This document shows positions 1-8,628 of a DNA stretch of 64,000 bases, piece by piece. The translations under genes and the position numbers were made by a program. Position 1 is the stretch's first letter. The number at the start of each line of letters is the position of its first letter. The notes beneath the pieces were generated by a model. That model searched no databases, was not told where the DNA came from, and saw only the letters and a program-made list of their open reading frames with translations. The DNA is taken from NCBI RefSeq assembly GCF_003610195.1, contig NZ_RAPO01000001.1:186001-250000 (forward strand). The letters are read 5' to 3'. The stretch comes from Halopiger aswanensis. Lineage in GTDB: Archaea; Halobacteriota; Halobacteria; Halobacteriales; Natrialbaceae.

Positions 1-848
1 CGGTCCAATCGTCGCCGTCGGGGAAGCCGATGCCCGTCGAGGTCGACGGGATTCAGGTCGTCAGCATCGAGCTGATCGCCGAGGACGGACCGGTCGCCTG
101 GCGCGGCGCGATGGTCCACGACGTCGTGAAGGACCTGCTTGGCGACGCCGCTTGGGACGACCGGGACGTGCTGCTCGTCGACCTCCCGCCGGGGATCGGC
201 GACGCGGTCTACACGATCGTCCAGCAGGCGCCGCTGGACGGCGGCCTGCTCGTGAGCACGCCGACCGAGGAAGGCGTCCGAGCGACCCAGCGCACCGCGG
301 CGCTGTACACGGCCAACGACGTGCCGACGGTCGGCGTCGTCCCCAACATGGTCGGCTCGGTCGCGGACGCAGCGGGGCCGTTCGACGACGCCGATCCCGA
401 GACGATCGCCGAGGACGTCGTCGAGGCGGCCTACGCCGACGTAGCACCCGTGCCCTTCGATCCGGCCCTGCGAGAGCCGACGGCGGCGTCGTTCGCCGAC
501 CCCGAGACCGAGGGCGAGCGAGCGATCGCCGACTTGCGGGCGACCGTCGAATCGTTCCTCGAGCACGAAGCCGGGCCGGCGGTTCCCGAAGATGCCGTCG
601 ACCTGCGGGGGCTGCCGCCGGAAACCTGTCACCGGCAGGTCGTCACCGAACTCGGCGTCACCGAGGGGCCGGTGTCGGTCGTGATGCGGGGCGAACCCGA
701 CGACCTCGTTTCGGTCGTCGACGAGAGCCTCGAACGCGACGGCCGCTCGCTCGAGCGAACCGACGTGGAGGATCTGGGCTACGAGGGCTGGTTGGTCGAA
801 CTCGAGCCGTCAGCGTCGTCGACGGCGGTGTCGGAACCGGCGACCTGA
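1..848 (+). CDS. Mrp/NBP35-family P-loop protein, 5' end cut by the window
   Basis: The frame is open from the window edge (first full codon at base 3), so the N-terminus with the expected P-loop lies outside. The visible part matches the second half of Mrp/ApbC ATPases: an AWRGAMVHDVV segment, then LLVDLPPGIGDA, which corresponds to the Walker B region LVVDLPPGTGD of the complete paralogue at 40838-41911. The CxxC pair that bridges an Fe-S cluster in typical Mrp carriers is missing: after NMVGS the paralogue's FACPDCGG stretch is replaced by an Ala/Asp-rich segment. About 85 extra C-terminal residues (from about residue 190) follow the ATPase core and I do not recognise them. It lies just upstream of a molybdoenzyme operon on the same strand, so a maturation role for that Fe-S enzyme is possible, but this is inference. 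Confidence 0.75.
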   Translation, partial: VQSSPSGKPMPVEVDGIQVVSIELIAEDGPVAWRGAMVHDVVKDLLGDAAWDDRDVLLVDLPPGIGDAVYTIVQQAPLDGGLLVSTPTEEGVRATQRTAALYTANDVPTVGVVPNMVGSVADAAGPFDDADPETIAEDVVEAAYADVAPVPFDPALREPTAASFADPETEGERAIADLRATVESFLEHEAGPAVPEDAVDLRGLPPETCHRQVVTELGVTEGPVSVVMRGEPDDLVSVVDESLERDGRSLERTDVEDLGYEGWLVELEPSASSTAVSEPAT

Positions 849-910
849 TCGCTCGGCTCACCGCTGATTTTGCCGGTCCGTCTGCACTCTCGTCGCGTCA
901 TTTCTGCCCT

Positions 911-920
911 ATTATAAAGA
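911..920 (+). promoter_or_regulatory. possible TATA box upstream of the narG-like operon
   Basis: The 263-base gap before narG holds one clear AT island, ATTATAAAGA, in otherwise GC-rich DNA. It is the best TATA candidate for the operon, but would leave an untranslated leader of roughly 170 bases, unusual for haloarchaea. No second gene or strong inverted repeat is seen in this gap. Confidence 0.3.
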
Positions 921-1111
921 CCCACTATTAGCAGGATTCTGGCGGTAGCGTCCTCAACTCGTGGGAATAGACGCGCTCGGTTAAAGAGTAGAGTCCGCAG
1001 TACCGACCGTGATGGTACACGGACGATCAACGATCGACTGTCGCTGTCCGCGCCGGCAGGCGAACGGCTCGCCCGCCGCCCATCCGCGCACGACACGTGC
1101 GAGGTGGTACG

Positions 1112-4100
1112 ATGAGTGACGAGGACGACGGCGGGCTCGAACTGACCCGCCGCGAACTCGGCGCGGCGGCCGCGGGGCTTGCCGGTGCGTCCGGACTCGG
1201 CTTCCTCGGCTATCGGCGCCTGCAGCCCGAAGAGGCCGACGCCGAGGAGGGCCCCGAGGTTGCGATGAACCCGCTCGAGGAGTATCCCAACGAAGAGTGG
1301 GATCAGAAGTATCGGGACATCTGGGAGCCCGACGACTCCTATATGCTGACGTGTACGCCGAACGACACCCACAACTGCTATCTCGAGGCCTCCGTCAAGA
1401 ACGGCCAGATCACGCGCCTCGGCCCGTCGATGAACTACGGCGAGGCGACGGACCTCGAGGGCAATCAGTCCTCCCAGCGCTGGGACCCCCGCGTCTGTAA
1501 CAAGGGCCTGGCGATGGTCGAGCGCTTCTACAACGAGCGCCGCGTCAAGGCCCCGATGATCCGCGAGGGCTTCATGCAGTGGGTCGACGACGGTTTCCCG
1601 CGCGAGGACGACGGCTCCATGCCCGAGGAGTACGCCCAGCGCGGCGAGGACGACTTCATCGAGGTCTCCCACGAGGAGGCCCACGAGTACGCCGCCCGGA
1701 CCTTCCTCGAGCTCGCCCAGCAGTACAGCGGCGAGAGCGGCATGCAGTCGCTGCTCGAGCAGGGCTACGACGAGCGCGTCGTCGAGGAGACCCAGGGTGC
1801 CGGCGTCCGGACGATGAAGTTCCGCGGCGGGATGCCGCTGTTGGGCGTCATCAAGCTGTTCGGCCAGTACCGTAACGCCAACTCGATGGCGCTGCTGGAC
1901 AACTACGTCCGGGACGTCTCCGAGGACGAAGCCCTGGGCGCGATGGGGCTGGACAACTACTCGTTCCACACCGACCTGCCCCCGGGCCACACGATGGTTA
2001 CCGGCCAGCAGACGGTCGACTTCGACCTCGCCTCGATCGAGTACGCGGACCACATCGTACTCGACGGGATCAACTTCCTGACCTCGAAGATGGCCGACTG
2101 TCACTGGCTGACCGAGGCCAAGCTCAAGGGGTCGAAGGTCACGGGCATCTTTACCGACTACAACGCCACGGCCTCGAAGTGTGACGAACTCATCACGGTC
2201 CGCCCGGCGACCGACTCGGCGCTGTTCCTCGGCGCGGCCCGTGAAATCATGGAAGCAGAGCTCTACGACGAGGAGTACGTCCGCAAACACACGGACCTGC
2301 CGCTGCTGGTCCGGATGGACGACAACGAACTCCTGCGGGCCAGCGACGTCTTCGCGGACTACGAGCCCGCCGACCTCGAGAAGACCGACGCCGTCGCCGA
2401 CGACGCCGATCGCCCCGGCGTCGACGTGACCGACATCGACGAGCAGGTCATCACCGAGGAACTCCGCCGCGAGTGGGGCGACTTCGTCGTCCGCAACGAC
2501 GAGAGCGGCGAGTTCGAGCCGGTCACTCGCGACGACGTCGGCGACGACTTCGACGTCCCGGCGACCATCGAGGGCGAGTTCGAGGTCGAACTCGCCGACG
2601 GCAGCATCGTCGCGGTCCGGACGGTCTTCGATCTCATCAAGGAGCACCTGACCGAGACCTGGGACCTCGAGTCCACCGCCGAGGTCACTGGGACGGACCC
2701 GCAGGCCGTCAAGAACTTAGCGCAGGACTTCGCGGACAACCAGCAGAGCACGATGTTGCTGACCGGGATGGGGCCGAACCACTACGCGAACGCCGACCAG
2801 CACGGCCGCGCCGCGTTCCTGCTGGCGTCGCTGACGCGCAACGTCGGCTACCAGACCGGCAACGTCGGCTCCTACTCCGGGAACTACCGGATGGCCTACT
2901 TCAACGGCGTCGGCCAGTACGCCAACGAGGACCCGTTCGATCCCGAACTCGATCCCGACGAACCCGCATCGACCGACAAGCGCTGGGACGCTCACTCGGC
3001 GCACTTCTACACGAACCTCGACAAGCCGCTGAAGGTCGACGGCGAATACTTCCAGGGCGACTCGCACATGCACACGCCCACGAAGTCGATCTGGGTGTCG
3101 GGGTCGAACTCCATCCTCGGCAACGCGAAGGGCGCTTACAAGATCATCGAGAAGGCCCTGCGCACCGGGAACATCGAGGCGTTCTTCACCAACGAGTGGT
3201 GGTGGTCGATGACCTGCGAGTACTCCGACATCGTCTTCCCGGCGGACTCGTGGGCGGAACACCACGTCCACGACATCACCGCCTCCGTCACGAATCCGTT
3301 CATCACGACGATGCCGGAGACGGAGATCGACCGGATCTACAACACCCTGAACGACACCCAACACTACAAGGGCGTCGCCAGGAAGCTCGCCGAACTCACC
3401 GGCGACGACCGCTTCGAGGACTACTGGGCGTTCATCGACGAAGAGGAGTACCGAGCTAAGCCGTACATCCAGCGCATCCTCGACAACTCCAACGCCGTCA
3501 AGGGGTACGACGTCGAGGACCTGCTTTCCGACGCCCGCGAGGGGACGCCGGCGATCATCATGACCCGGACCTACCCCAAGCACGTCGGCAACGAGCAGAC
3601 CCAGGACGACCAGCCCTGGTACACCAAGACCGGCCGCCTCGAGTTCTTCCGCGAGGAGGAGGAGTTCGCCGAGGCCGGCGAGCACATCCCCCTCCACCGG
3701 GAGCCGATGGACGCGACCCCCTACGAGCCGAACGTCATCGTCGACGACAGCGACAGTCCGGTCGTCGCGCCCGAAACGCCTGACGACCGCGACTGGGACA
3801 GTCAGGAGAAGGCTCGCGACACCAACGACCGCCAGGTCCGCAACGAGGTCCGGTCGCCGTCGGAACTGGTCGACACCAGCCACCCGCTGACCGACGTCGA
3901 CGATGGCTACGACTACGTCTACATGACGCCGAAGTACCGCCACGGGACCCACACCTTCGGGGCCGACCTCGAGGAGATGGCGGTCTGGTGGAGTAACTTC
4001 GGCGACCAGGGTCGCAAGACGGAGCGCGACTCCTTCGACAAGCGAAAGCCGTTCGTTGGCGAGGGATACGTCGAGATGAACCCCGAGGACGGCCGCGAGG

Positions 4101-4663
4101 AGGGCCTACAGGACGGCGACTACGTGTGGGTCGACGCCGACCCCTCGGACCGTCCGTTCCCGGGGTACGACCCCGACGACGAGGAGACCGAGTACACCCG
4201 TGCGCTGATGCGGGTCCGCTTCCAGCCGAGCCTCCCGCGCGGCGTCACTCGAAGCTGGATGAACGTCAGCCAGACCTCGCATAAGTCCTACGAGGCCCAG
4301 CAGGAGCGCGACGACGGCAAGGCCCAATCCGAGGACACGAACTACGTGTCGATGTACCGCAGCGGCGGCCACCAGTCGATGACCTCGACGTGGCTCCGCC
4401 GGACGTGGCTGACCGACACGCTCCCGCGCAAGGATATGTTCGGCCAGAACATGGACGTCGGCTTCGAGCCCGACGTCCACGCCGCCAACGGCGCGCCCAA
4501 GGAATCGTTCGTCAAGATCGAGAAGGCCGAAGACGGCGGCGTGAACGAGGACGGCGAGCCCGGCGGCAACTGGCGACCAGTCGATGAGGGCGTCCGGCCG
4601 ACCCAGGAGGACGACCGGATGGAACAGTACCTGCAGGGCGGTTACACGAGCGAATCCGACTAA
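1112..4663 (+). CDS. narG: type II DMSO-reductase-family molybdoenzyme catalytic subunit (NarG/NxrA-like), Tat-exported
   Basis: A protein of 1183 residues that binds the molybdenum bis-MGD cofactor. A Tat signal is visible (TRRELG at residues 12-17 followed by an Ala/Gly/Leu stretch), so the enzyme should face the outside of the membrane, as known for archaeal Nar. The FS0 cluster region reads CTPNDTHNC (Cys81, Cys89) with another Cys at 129. A DLPPG motif at 288-292 followed by GQQT and a GxN element aligns with the part of NarG that supplies the Asp ligand to Mo. The CTPNDTHNC and GFP segments look closer to NxrA and periplasmic-facing archaeal Nar than to E. coli NarG. ATG 1112 is preferred over GTG 1097 because GAGGTGG lies five bases before it. 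The narH-like gene follows after 17 bases. Nitrate is the likeliest substrate; chlorate, selenate or nitrite oxidation cannot be excluded. Confidence 0.85.
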   Translation: MSDEDDGGLELTRRELGAAAAGLAGASGLGFLGYRRLQPEEADAEEGPEVAMNPLEEYPNEEWDQKYRDIWEPDDSYMLTCTPNDTHNCYLEASVKNGQITRLGPSMNYGEATDLEGNQSSQRWDPRVCNKGLAMVERFYNERRVKAPMIREGFMQWVDDGFPREDDGSMPEEYAQRGEDDFIEVSHEEAHEYAARTFLELAQQYSGESGMQSLLEQGYDERVVEETQGAGVRTMKFRGGMPLLGVIKLFGQYRNANSMALLDNYVRDVSEDEALGAMGLDNYSFHTDLPPGHTMVTGQQTVDFDLASIEYADHIVLDGINFLTSKMADCHWLTEAKLKGSKVTGIFTDYNATASKCDELITVRPATDSALFLGAAREIMEAELYDEEYVRKHTDLPLLVRMDDNELLRASDVFADYEPADLEKTDAVADDADRPGVDVTDIDEQVITEELRREWGDFVVRNDESGEFEPVTRDDVGDDFDVPATIEGEFEVELADGSIVAVRTVFDLIKEHLTETWDLESTAEVTGTDPQAVKNLAQDFADNQQSTMLLTGMGPNHYANADQHGRAAFLLASLTRNVGYQTGNVGSYSGNYRMAYFNGVGQYANEDPFDPELDPDEPASTDKRWDAHSAHFYTNLDKPLKVDGEYFQGDSHMHTPTKSIWVSGSNSILGNAKGAYKIIEKALRTGNIEAFFTNEWWWSMTCEYSDIVFPADSWAEHHVHDITASVTNPFITTMPETEIDRIYNTLNDTQHYKGVARKLAELTGDDRFEDYWAFIDEEEYRAKPYIQRILDNSNAVKGYDVEDLLSDAREGTPAIIMTRTYPKHVGNEQTQDDQPWYTKTGRLEFFREEEEFAEAGEHIPLHREPMDATPYEPNVIVDDSDSPVVAPETPDDRDWDSQEKARDTNDRQVRNEVRSPSELVDTSHPLTDVDDGYDYVYMTPKYRHGTHTFGADLEEMAVWWSNFGDQGRKTERDSFDKRKPFVGEGYVEMNPEDGREEGLQDGDYVWVDADPSDRPFPGYDPDDEETEYTRALMRVRFQPSLPRGVTRSWMNVSQTSHKSYEAQQERDDGKAQSEDTNYVSMYRSGGHQSMTSTWLRRTWLTDTLPRKDMFGQNMDVGFEPDVHAANGAPKESFVKIEKAEDGGVNEDGEPGGNWRPVDEGVRPTQEDDRMEQYLQGGYTSESD

Positions 4664-4680
4664 CGACGAGGTGATCTACA

Positions 4681-5874
4681 ATGGCAGAAGTATACAACTG
4701 GCAGATCGGCCGCGAGATGGAGTACCCCTACCCGGAAGCGCGTCCGGAGCGACAGTGGGGAGCAGTGTTCGACCTGAACAAGTGTATCGCGTGCCAGACG
4801 TGCTCGCTGTCGTGTAAGACGACCTGGACCAACAACGAGGGCCAGGAGCACATGTTCTGGAACAACGTCGAGACCAAGCCCTACGGCTCCTACCCGCTCG
4901 GGTGGGACCAGGAGATCTTGGACCGGCTCGGGGTCCAGGAGTGGGGCTCCGACGGCGTCTACGACGGCGACACGATCTTCGAGGTCCGCGACTTCGACTG
5001 GGAGTCGATGGCGATGGACGACGATCCCGACACCATGCACAGCGAGGGGATCGAGGGCTACATCCCCGAGGACGAGGACTGGGCCCAGCCGAACCTCGGC
5101 GAGGACGAACCCGCAGGCGAGGCCGTCGAGTCCGACACCCACATCGAGGAGGACCACCACCCGACGTGGTTCTTCTACCTCCCGCGGGTCTGTAACCACT
5201 GCACGTTCGCCGCCTGCGCCGGCGGTTGTCCCGTCCAGGCCATCTACAAGCGCCAGGAGGACGGCATCGTCCTGCTCGACGAGGAGAGCTGCCAGTCCTT
5301 CCAGGAGTGCGTCCGCGCGTGCCCCTACGGGAAGTCGATCTACAACCCCGTCGAGATGAACTCCCAGAAGTGCGTCGGCTGCTACCCGAAGGTCGAGCAG
5401 GGACTCGTCCCGCAGTGTTTCGAGAACTGCCTGGGCAAGATCCGGATGCACGGCTGGGTCAACCAGCCCGAGCAGGCCGACCCCTCCGCACCCGTCGACT
5501 ACCTCGTCCACGAGGCCGAGGTCGCGCTCCCGCTGTACCCACAGCTGGGCCTCGAGCCGAACGTCTACTACATCCCGCCGATCAACGTGCCGACGGACTA
5601 CCTCTACCAGATGTTCGGCCCGGGCGTCGAGGAGGCCCAGGAGACCTACCGCAAGGCTCGCCGCGGCGACGAGGAGTACCGCAAGCTCCGCGGCGTGATC
5701 CAGCTGATGGGCTCGACCGAGTGGCGCATCGAGGAGTTCGAAGTGACCGAGGAGGAAGCCATCGGCTACGACAAGGACGGCCACACGGTCGCCCGCGTCC
5801 CGATGGAGGAACCGAAGTACGAGCGCGATCGCTTCGACGACCAGCACAACGCGTACCGACTGGACATCACGTAA
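4681..5874 (+). CDS. narH: Fe-S electron-transfer subunit of the molybdoenzyme (NarH/NxrB-like)
   Basis: A 397-residue ferredoxin-type subunit that carries electrons between the membrane partner and the NarG-like subunit. Four cysteine clusters are visible: CIACQTCSLSC (Cys35, 38, 41, 45), CNHCTFAACAGGC (from Cys171), CQSFQECVRAC (from Cys204), and CVGC followed by a CFENC pair. Directly after the first cluster comes a GQEHMFWNNVETKPYG segment, a hallmark of NarH/NxrB. No signal peptide is seen; such subunits are normally exported folded together with the Tat-tagged alpha subunit. A Shine-Dalgarno GAGGTGAT stands at 4670-4677, just before the ATG. An insertion rich in Asp/Glu separates clusters one and two. 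Confidence 0.88.
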   Translation: MAEVYNWQIGREMEYPYPEARPERQWGAVFDLNKCIACQTCSLSCKTTWTNNEGQEHMFWNNVETKPYGSYPLGWDQEILDRLGVQEWGSDGVYDGDTIFEVRDFDWESMAMDDDPDTMHSEGIEGYIPEDEDWAQPNLGEDEPAGEAVESDTHIEEDHHPTWFFYLPRVCNHCTFAACAGGCPVQAIYKRQEDGIVLLDEESCQSFQECVRACPYGKSIYNPVEMNSQKCVGCYPKVEQGLVPQCFENCLGKIRMHGWVNQPEQADPSAPVDYLVHEAEVALPLYPQLGLEPNVYYIPPINVPTDYLYQMFGPGVEEAQETYRKARRGDEEYRKLRGVIQLMGSTEWRIEEFEVTEEEAIGYDKDGHTVARVPMEEPKYERDRFDDQHNAYRLDIT

Positions 5875-5926
5875 CACCGCTGACCGCGCTCACCGCCTAC
5901 CGACCACCGACGACACCAACACCACC

Positions 5927-6772
5927 ATGACCCAACCAGACCACCACGTCCACCGCGCGCGACTCTACAAGCTCGCGTCGCTGGCGTTCGACCGGCCGAC
6001 CGACGACCTCCGCGAGGCGATGGAGTCCGACGAGTTCGACGACCAACTCGTCGAATCAGCCGCGGCGCTGGGGGACGACGACCTCCGCGAGACCGCCGAA
6101 ACCGTCGCCGCCGAGAGCCCGACCGACCCCGACGCGATCGACGACTGCTACTCGACCTACGCCGCGCTGTTCGGCTTCGAGCAGGGCGGGGAGATCCAGC
6201 AGTACGAGGTCGAGTACGGACCGGGCACGCTCGTGACCAACACCGACACGCTCGCGGACATCGCGGGCTTCTACGGCGCCTTCGACCTCGACCTCGAGGC
6301 GGGCAACCGCGAGCGGGTCGACCACCTCTGTGTCGAACTCGAGTTCGTCTCCCACCTCGCCTTACAGACGGCCTACCTCGCGGAGACCGGCGACGAGAAG
6401 GGCGTCGAGATCGTCGCGAACGCGCAGGCGGACTTCCTCGAGGACCACCTCGGACGGTGGCTCCCGCGGTTCCGCGAGACGGTCCACGAGGACGCCGACG
6501 ACCCGTTCTACCGCGCGCTGGCGGACCTCGTGGTGGCCCTGGTCGAGGCCGACGCCGAGCGGTTCGGCGTCGAGCCGGACGTCTTCCCCGAGACGCCGCC
6601 GTCGCCGCTCGAGGACTTCACCCAGCAGGACGGCGACTTCCGCTGTGGTACCTGCGGCGGCGGCCCGTCGCAGTCGCCGGCCCAGGGGCAGGGCCAGCCC
6701 CGGGGTCCATCGGCCGGCCCGACGCCCGGAAGCGATCAGATGCCGATGGGCGATCGCGACGGCCCGATGTGA
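5927..6772 (+). CDS. narJ: NarJ/TorD-family chaperone for the molybdoenzyme
   Basis: A 281-residue, mostly alpha-helical cytoplasmic chaperone of the TorD/DmsD/NarJ family, which binds the alpha subunit and its Tat signal until cofactor insertion is complete. The family pattern is seen in the acidic DHLCVELEFVSHLALQTAYL stretch near residue 130. It is the third gene of the narGH block, 52 bases after narH. The C-terminus is odd: after the chaperone fold a CGTCGGG motif (a Cys pair) leads into a Gly/Pro/Gln/Met-rich tail of about 40 residues that is probably disordered. The Cys pair could bind a metal or be redox-active; that is inference. Confidence 0.8.
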   Translation: MTQPDHHVHRARLYKLASLAFDRPTDDLREAMESDEFDDQLVESAAALGDDDLRETAETVAAESPTDPDAIDDCYSTYAALFGFEQGGEIQQYEVEYGPGTLVTNTDTLADIAGFYGAFDLDLEAGNRERVDHLCVELEFVSHLALQTAYLAETGDEKGVEIVANAQADFLEDHLGRWLPRFRETVHEDADDPFYRALADLVVALVEADAERFGVEPDVFPETPPSPLEDFTQQDGDFRCGTCGGGPSQSPAQGQGQPRGPSAGPTPGSDQMPMGDRDGPM

Positions 6773-6905
6773 GCGCGGCGCCGGCCCGCTCCGTTCGACA
6801 GTCGCGGAGCGGTCCGAGTCCGTGGCGGCCGTGGCTGTCTCCGTTGACGGAGCCGGCCGCGGTCGTTCGAACGCGTCTTAACGCCGCTCCCCGAATCTCG
6901 CTCGT

Positions 6906-7454
6906 ATGAGCGCCGACTCGAGGCCGAGACTGCGAGTCGTCTGTCTTGCTGGCCCGAGCGATTCGGGGAAGACGACGCTCGTCGAGGAACTCGTGCCGCG
7001 CCTGGCCGAGGATAGCCGCGTCGCGACCGTCAAGTCGATCCACCACGACATCGAGATCGACACGCCGGGCGCGGACACGCACCGTCACCGGACCGCGGGC
7101 GCGGAAACCGTCGTCGGCATTACGCCCGAACTGACCTTCGACATCACGACGCGTGGGAAACGGGATCCGCCGGACGAACCCGGAGTGAATCCGTTCGATC
7201 TCGAGCCCAGGACCGACCTCGACCCGTCCGAACGGCGGGAACTGCAGGCGCTCGCCAGCACCCTCGAGCGCCTCGAGCGCCGCGGCTACGACATCGTCCT
7301 CGTCGAGGGGTTTTCGGCGGCACCGCTGCCGACGATCCTCGTCGGGGATCGATCGCCGGCCGACATCGGCGGGCCCGTCATCGGCCGCCGCGACGACGGC
7401 CTCGAGTCCCTCGTCGAAGCGATCCGTTCGGTCGACCCGCTCGAGTTCGAGTGA
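6906..7454 (+). CDS. mobB: molybdopterin-guanine dinucleotide biosynthesis protein MobB
   Basis: A 182-residue GTP-binding adaptor that assists MobA in attaching GMP to molybdopterin to form the MGD cofactor used by the NarG-like enzyme upstream. Walker A is GPSDSGKTT (residues 16-24). The MobB signature follows, with VKSIHHDIEIDTPGADTHRH and then TAGAE. The gene is 133 bases after narJ on the same strand, so it may have its own promoter, but its role fits the block. Length is normal for MobB. Confidence 0.88.
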   Translation: MSADSRPRLRVVCLAGPSDSGKTTLVEELVPRLAEDSRVATVKSIHHDIEIDTPGADTHRHRTAGAETVVGITPELTFDITTRGKRDPPDEPGVNPFDLEPRTDLDPSERRELQALASTLERLERRGYDIVLVEGFSAAPLPTILVGDRSPADIGGPVIGRRDDGLESLVEAIRSVDPLEFE

Positions 7455-7549
7455 CCCGCCGATTGGTGGCCGTAACCGCGCTGGTTTTCACCGCAGTCAC
7501 AGGGCGAACTCGCTCGCGTATCGCCGTTGAAGAAAACATATGCGTTTAC

Positions 7550-7583
7550 GTTCCCACAAAATAGGAACTGAAATCAGTTATAT
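7550..7583 (+). promoter_or_regulatory. overlapping inverted repeats abutting the promoter of the molybdate-type transporter
   Basis: Two overlapping inverted repeats are directly visible: GTTCC-N9-GGAAC at 7550-7568 and AACTGA-AA-TCAGTT at 7566-7579. The second runs straight into a TATA-like TTATAT at 7578-7583, which is 26-31 bases before the ATG at 7609. The position over the BRE/TATA is typical of an archaeal operator. The cognate factor is unknown; a ModE-like or Bat-type regulator would make sense. Confidence 0.5.
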
Positions 7584-7608
7584 TGTGTGCGCGACTCGAT
7601 GACCGCGT

Positions 7609-8628
7609 ATGCGACGCGCCGACGGCACCGCCGGGAGTCCAACCGGGAGCCGTCGCGCTCTCCTCGCGACGCTGGCCGGCACGACGCTGGGTGTCGTCGG
7701 CACGGCCGGCTGTCTCGCCGACGGTGACCGCGTCCGCGTTCTCTCGGCCGGCAGCCTCGCGACCGTCCTCGAGAACGGCGTCGGCCCCGCGTTCCGATCC
7801 GAAACTGGCGTCGAGTACGAGGGCGAGTACCACGGCTCGAACGCCGTCGTCCGCATGATTCGTGACGGGACCAAGCGACCGGACGTCGCGATCAGCGCCG
7901 ATATCGACCTGCTTCGGGACCGGCTCCGGCCCGAGTACGCCGACTGGGACCTCGCTTTCGCGGCCAACGAGGTCGTGATCGCCTACGCGCCGGAGACGAC
8001 CCTCGGCGCCCGGCTGGCCGACGGCGAACCGTGGTACGAGGTGTTCACCGACGCCCGACCGGACGAAATCGCGATCAGCGATCCCGATCTGGACCCGCTC
8101 GGCTACCGCGCCGTCCACCTGTTCGACCTGGCCGCGCGCGAACACGGCCTCGAGGGCTTTCGGGAGGCGATGCTCGAGCGCGTCTACCGCGAGCCCGACG
8201 AGGCGAATCTGCTGGCCGGCCTCGAAGCGGGGAACCGGGCCTGTGCGGTCGCCTACGAGAACATGGCCGTCGAACACGACCTGCCCTACCGTCGGCTCCC
8301 CGACGCGTACAACTTCGGGAACCCCGACTACGCGGATCGGTACGCCGAGGCGAGCTACACGACCGACGACGACTACACGACTCGAGGCTCGCCCGTCGTC
8401 TACGGCGCGACGGTGTGTGACGCGGGCGACGCGCCGGCGGCCGGCCGCGAGTTCGTCGACTTTCTCGCGTCGAACCCGTCGCTGCTCACCGACCGCGGGT
8501 TGCGTGTCGGCGACGCGCTTCCGCGCGCTCACGGCGACGTGCCGGCGGCGCTCGAGGACGCTACCGCTCGAACCGTGACCGAAACCGAAACCGAGACGAC
8601 GTCGGAAGCGGAGGTGCTCGAGGCGTGA
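7609..8628 (+). CDS. molybdate/tungstate-type ABC transporter substrate-binding lipoprotein
   Basis: A 339-residue exported binding protein. The N-terminus combines a Tat motif (SRRALLATLAG) with a lipobox (GTAGC), so the mature protein should be anchored outside the membrane by a lipidated Cys near residue 37. The body fits the ModA/WtpA class of oxyanion-binding proteins: LSAGSL at the start of the mature protein, then GSNAVVRMI and a DPLGYR segment. The tail is rich in Thr/Glu. It overlaps the permease gene by four bases (GTGA). Next to narGH, mobB and narJ, molybdate is the likely ligand, but tungstate cannot be excluded from sequence. Confidence 0.8.
   Translation: MRRADGTAGSPTGSRRALLATLAGTTLGVVGTAGCLADGDRVRVLSAGSLATVLENGVGPAFRSETGVEYEGEYHGSNAVVRMIRDGTKRPDVAISADIDLLRDRLRPEYADWDLAFAANEVVIAYAPETTLGARLADGEPWYEVFTDARPDEIAISDPDLDPLGYRAVHLFDLAAREHGLEGFREAMLERVYREPDEANLLAGLEAGNRACAVAYENMAVEHDLPYRRLPDAYNFGNPDYADRYAEASYTTDDDYTTRGSPVVYGATVCDAGDAPAAGREFVDFLASNPSLLTDRGLRVGDALPRAHGDVPAALEDATARTVTETETETTSEAEVLEA

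Noticed and set aside
779-2647. Long minus-strand open frame opposite the narG start
   Set aside because: It is the GC-rich complement of the alpha subunit gene, shows Val/Asp/Arg monotony, and covers the upstream promoter area; no family is recognised.
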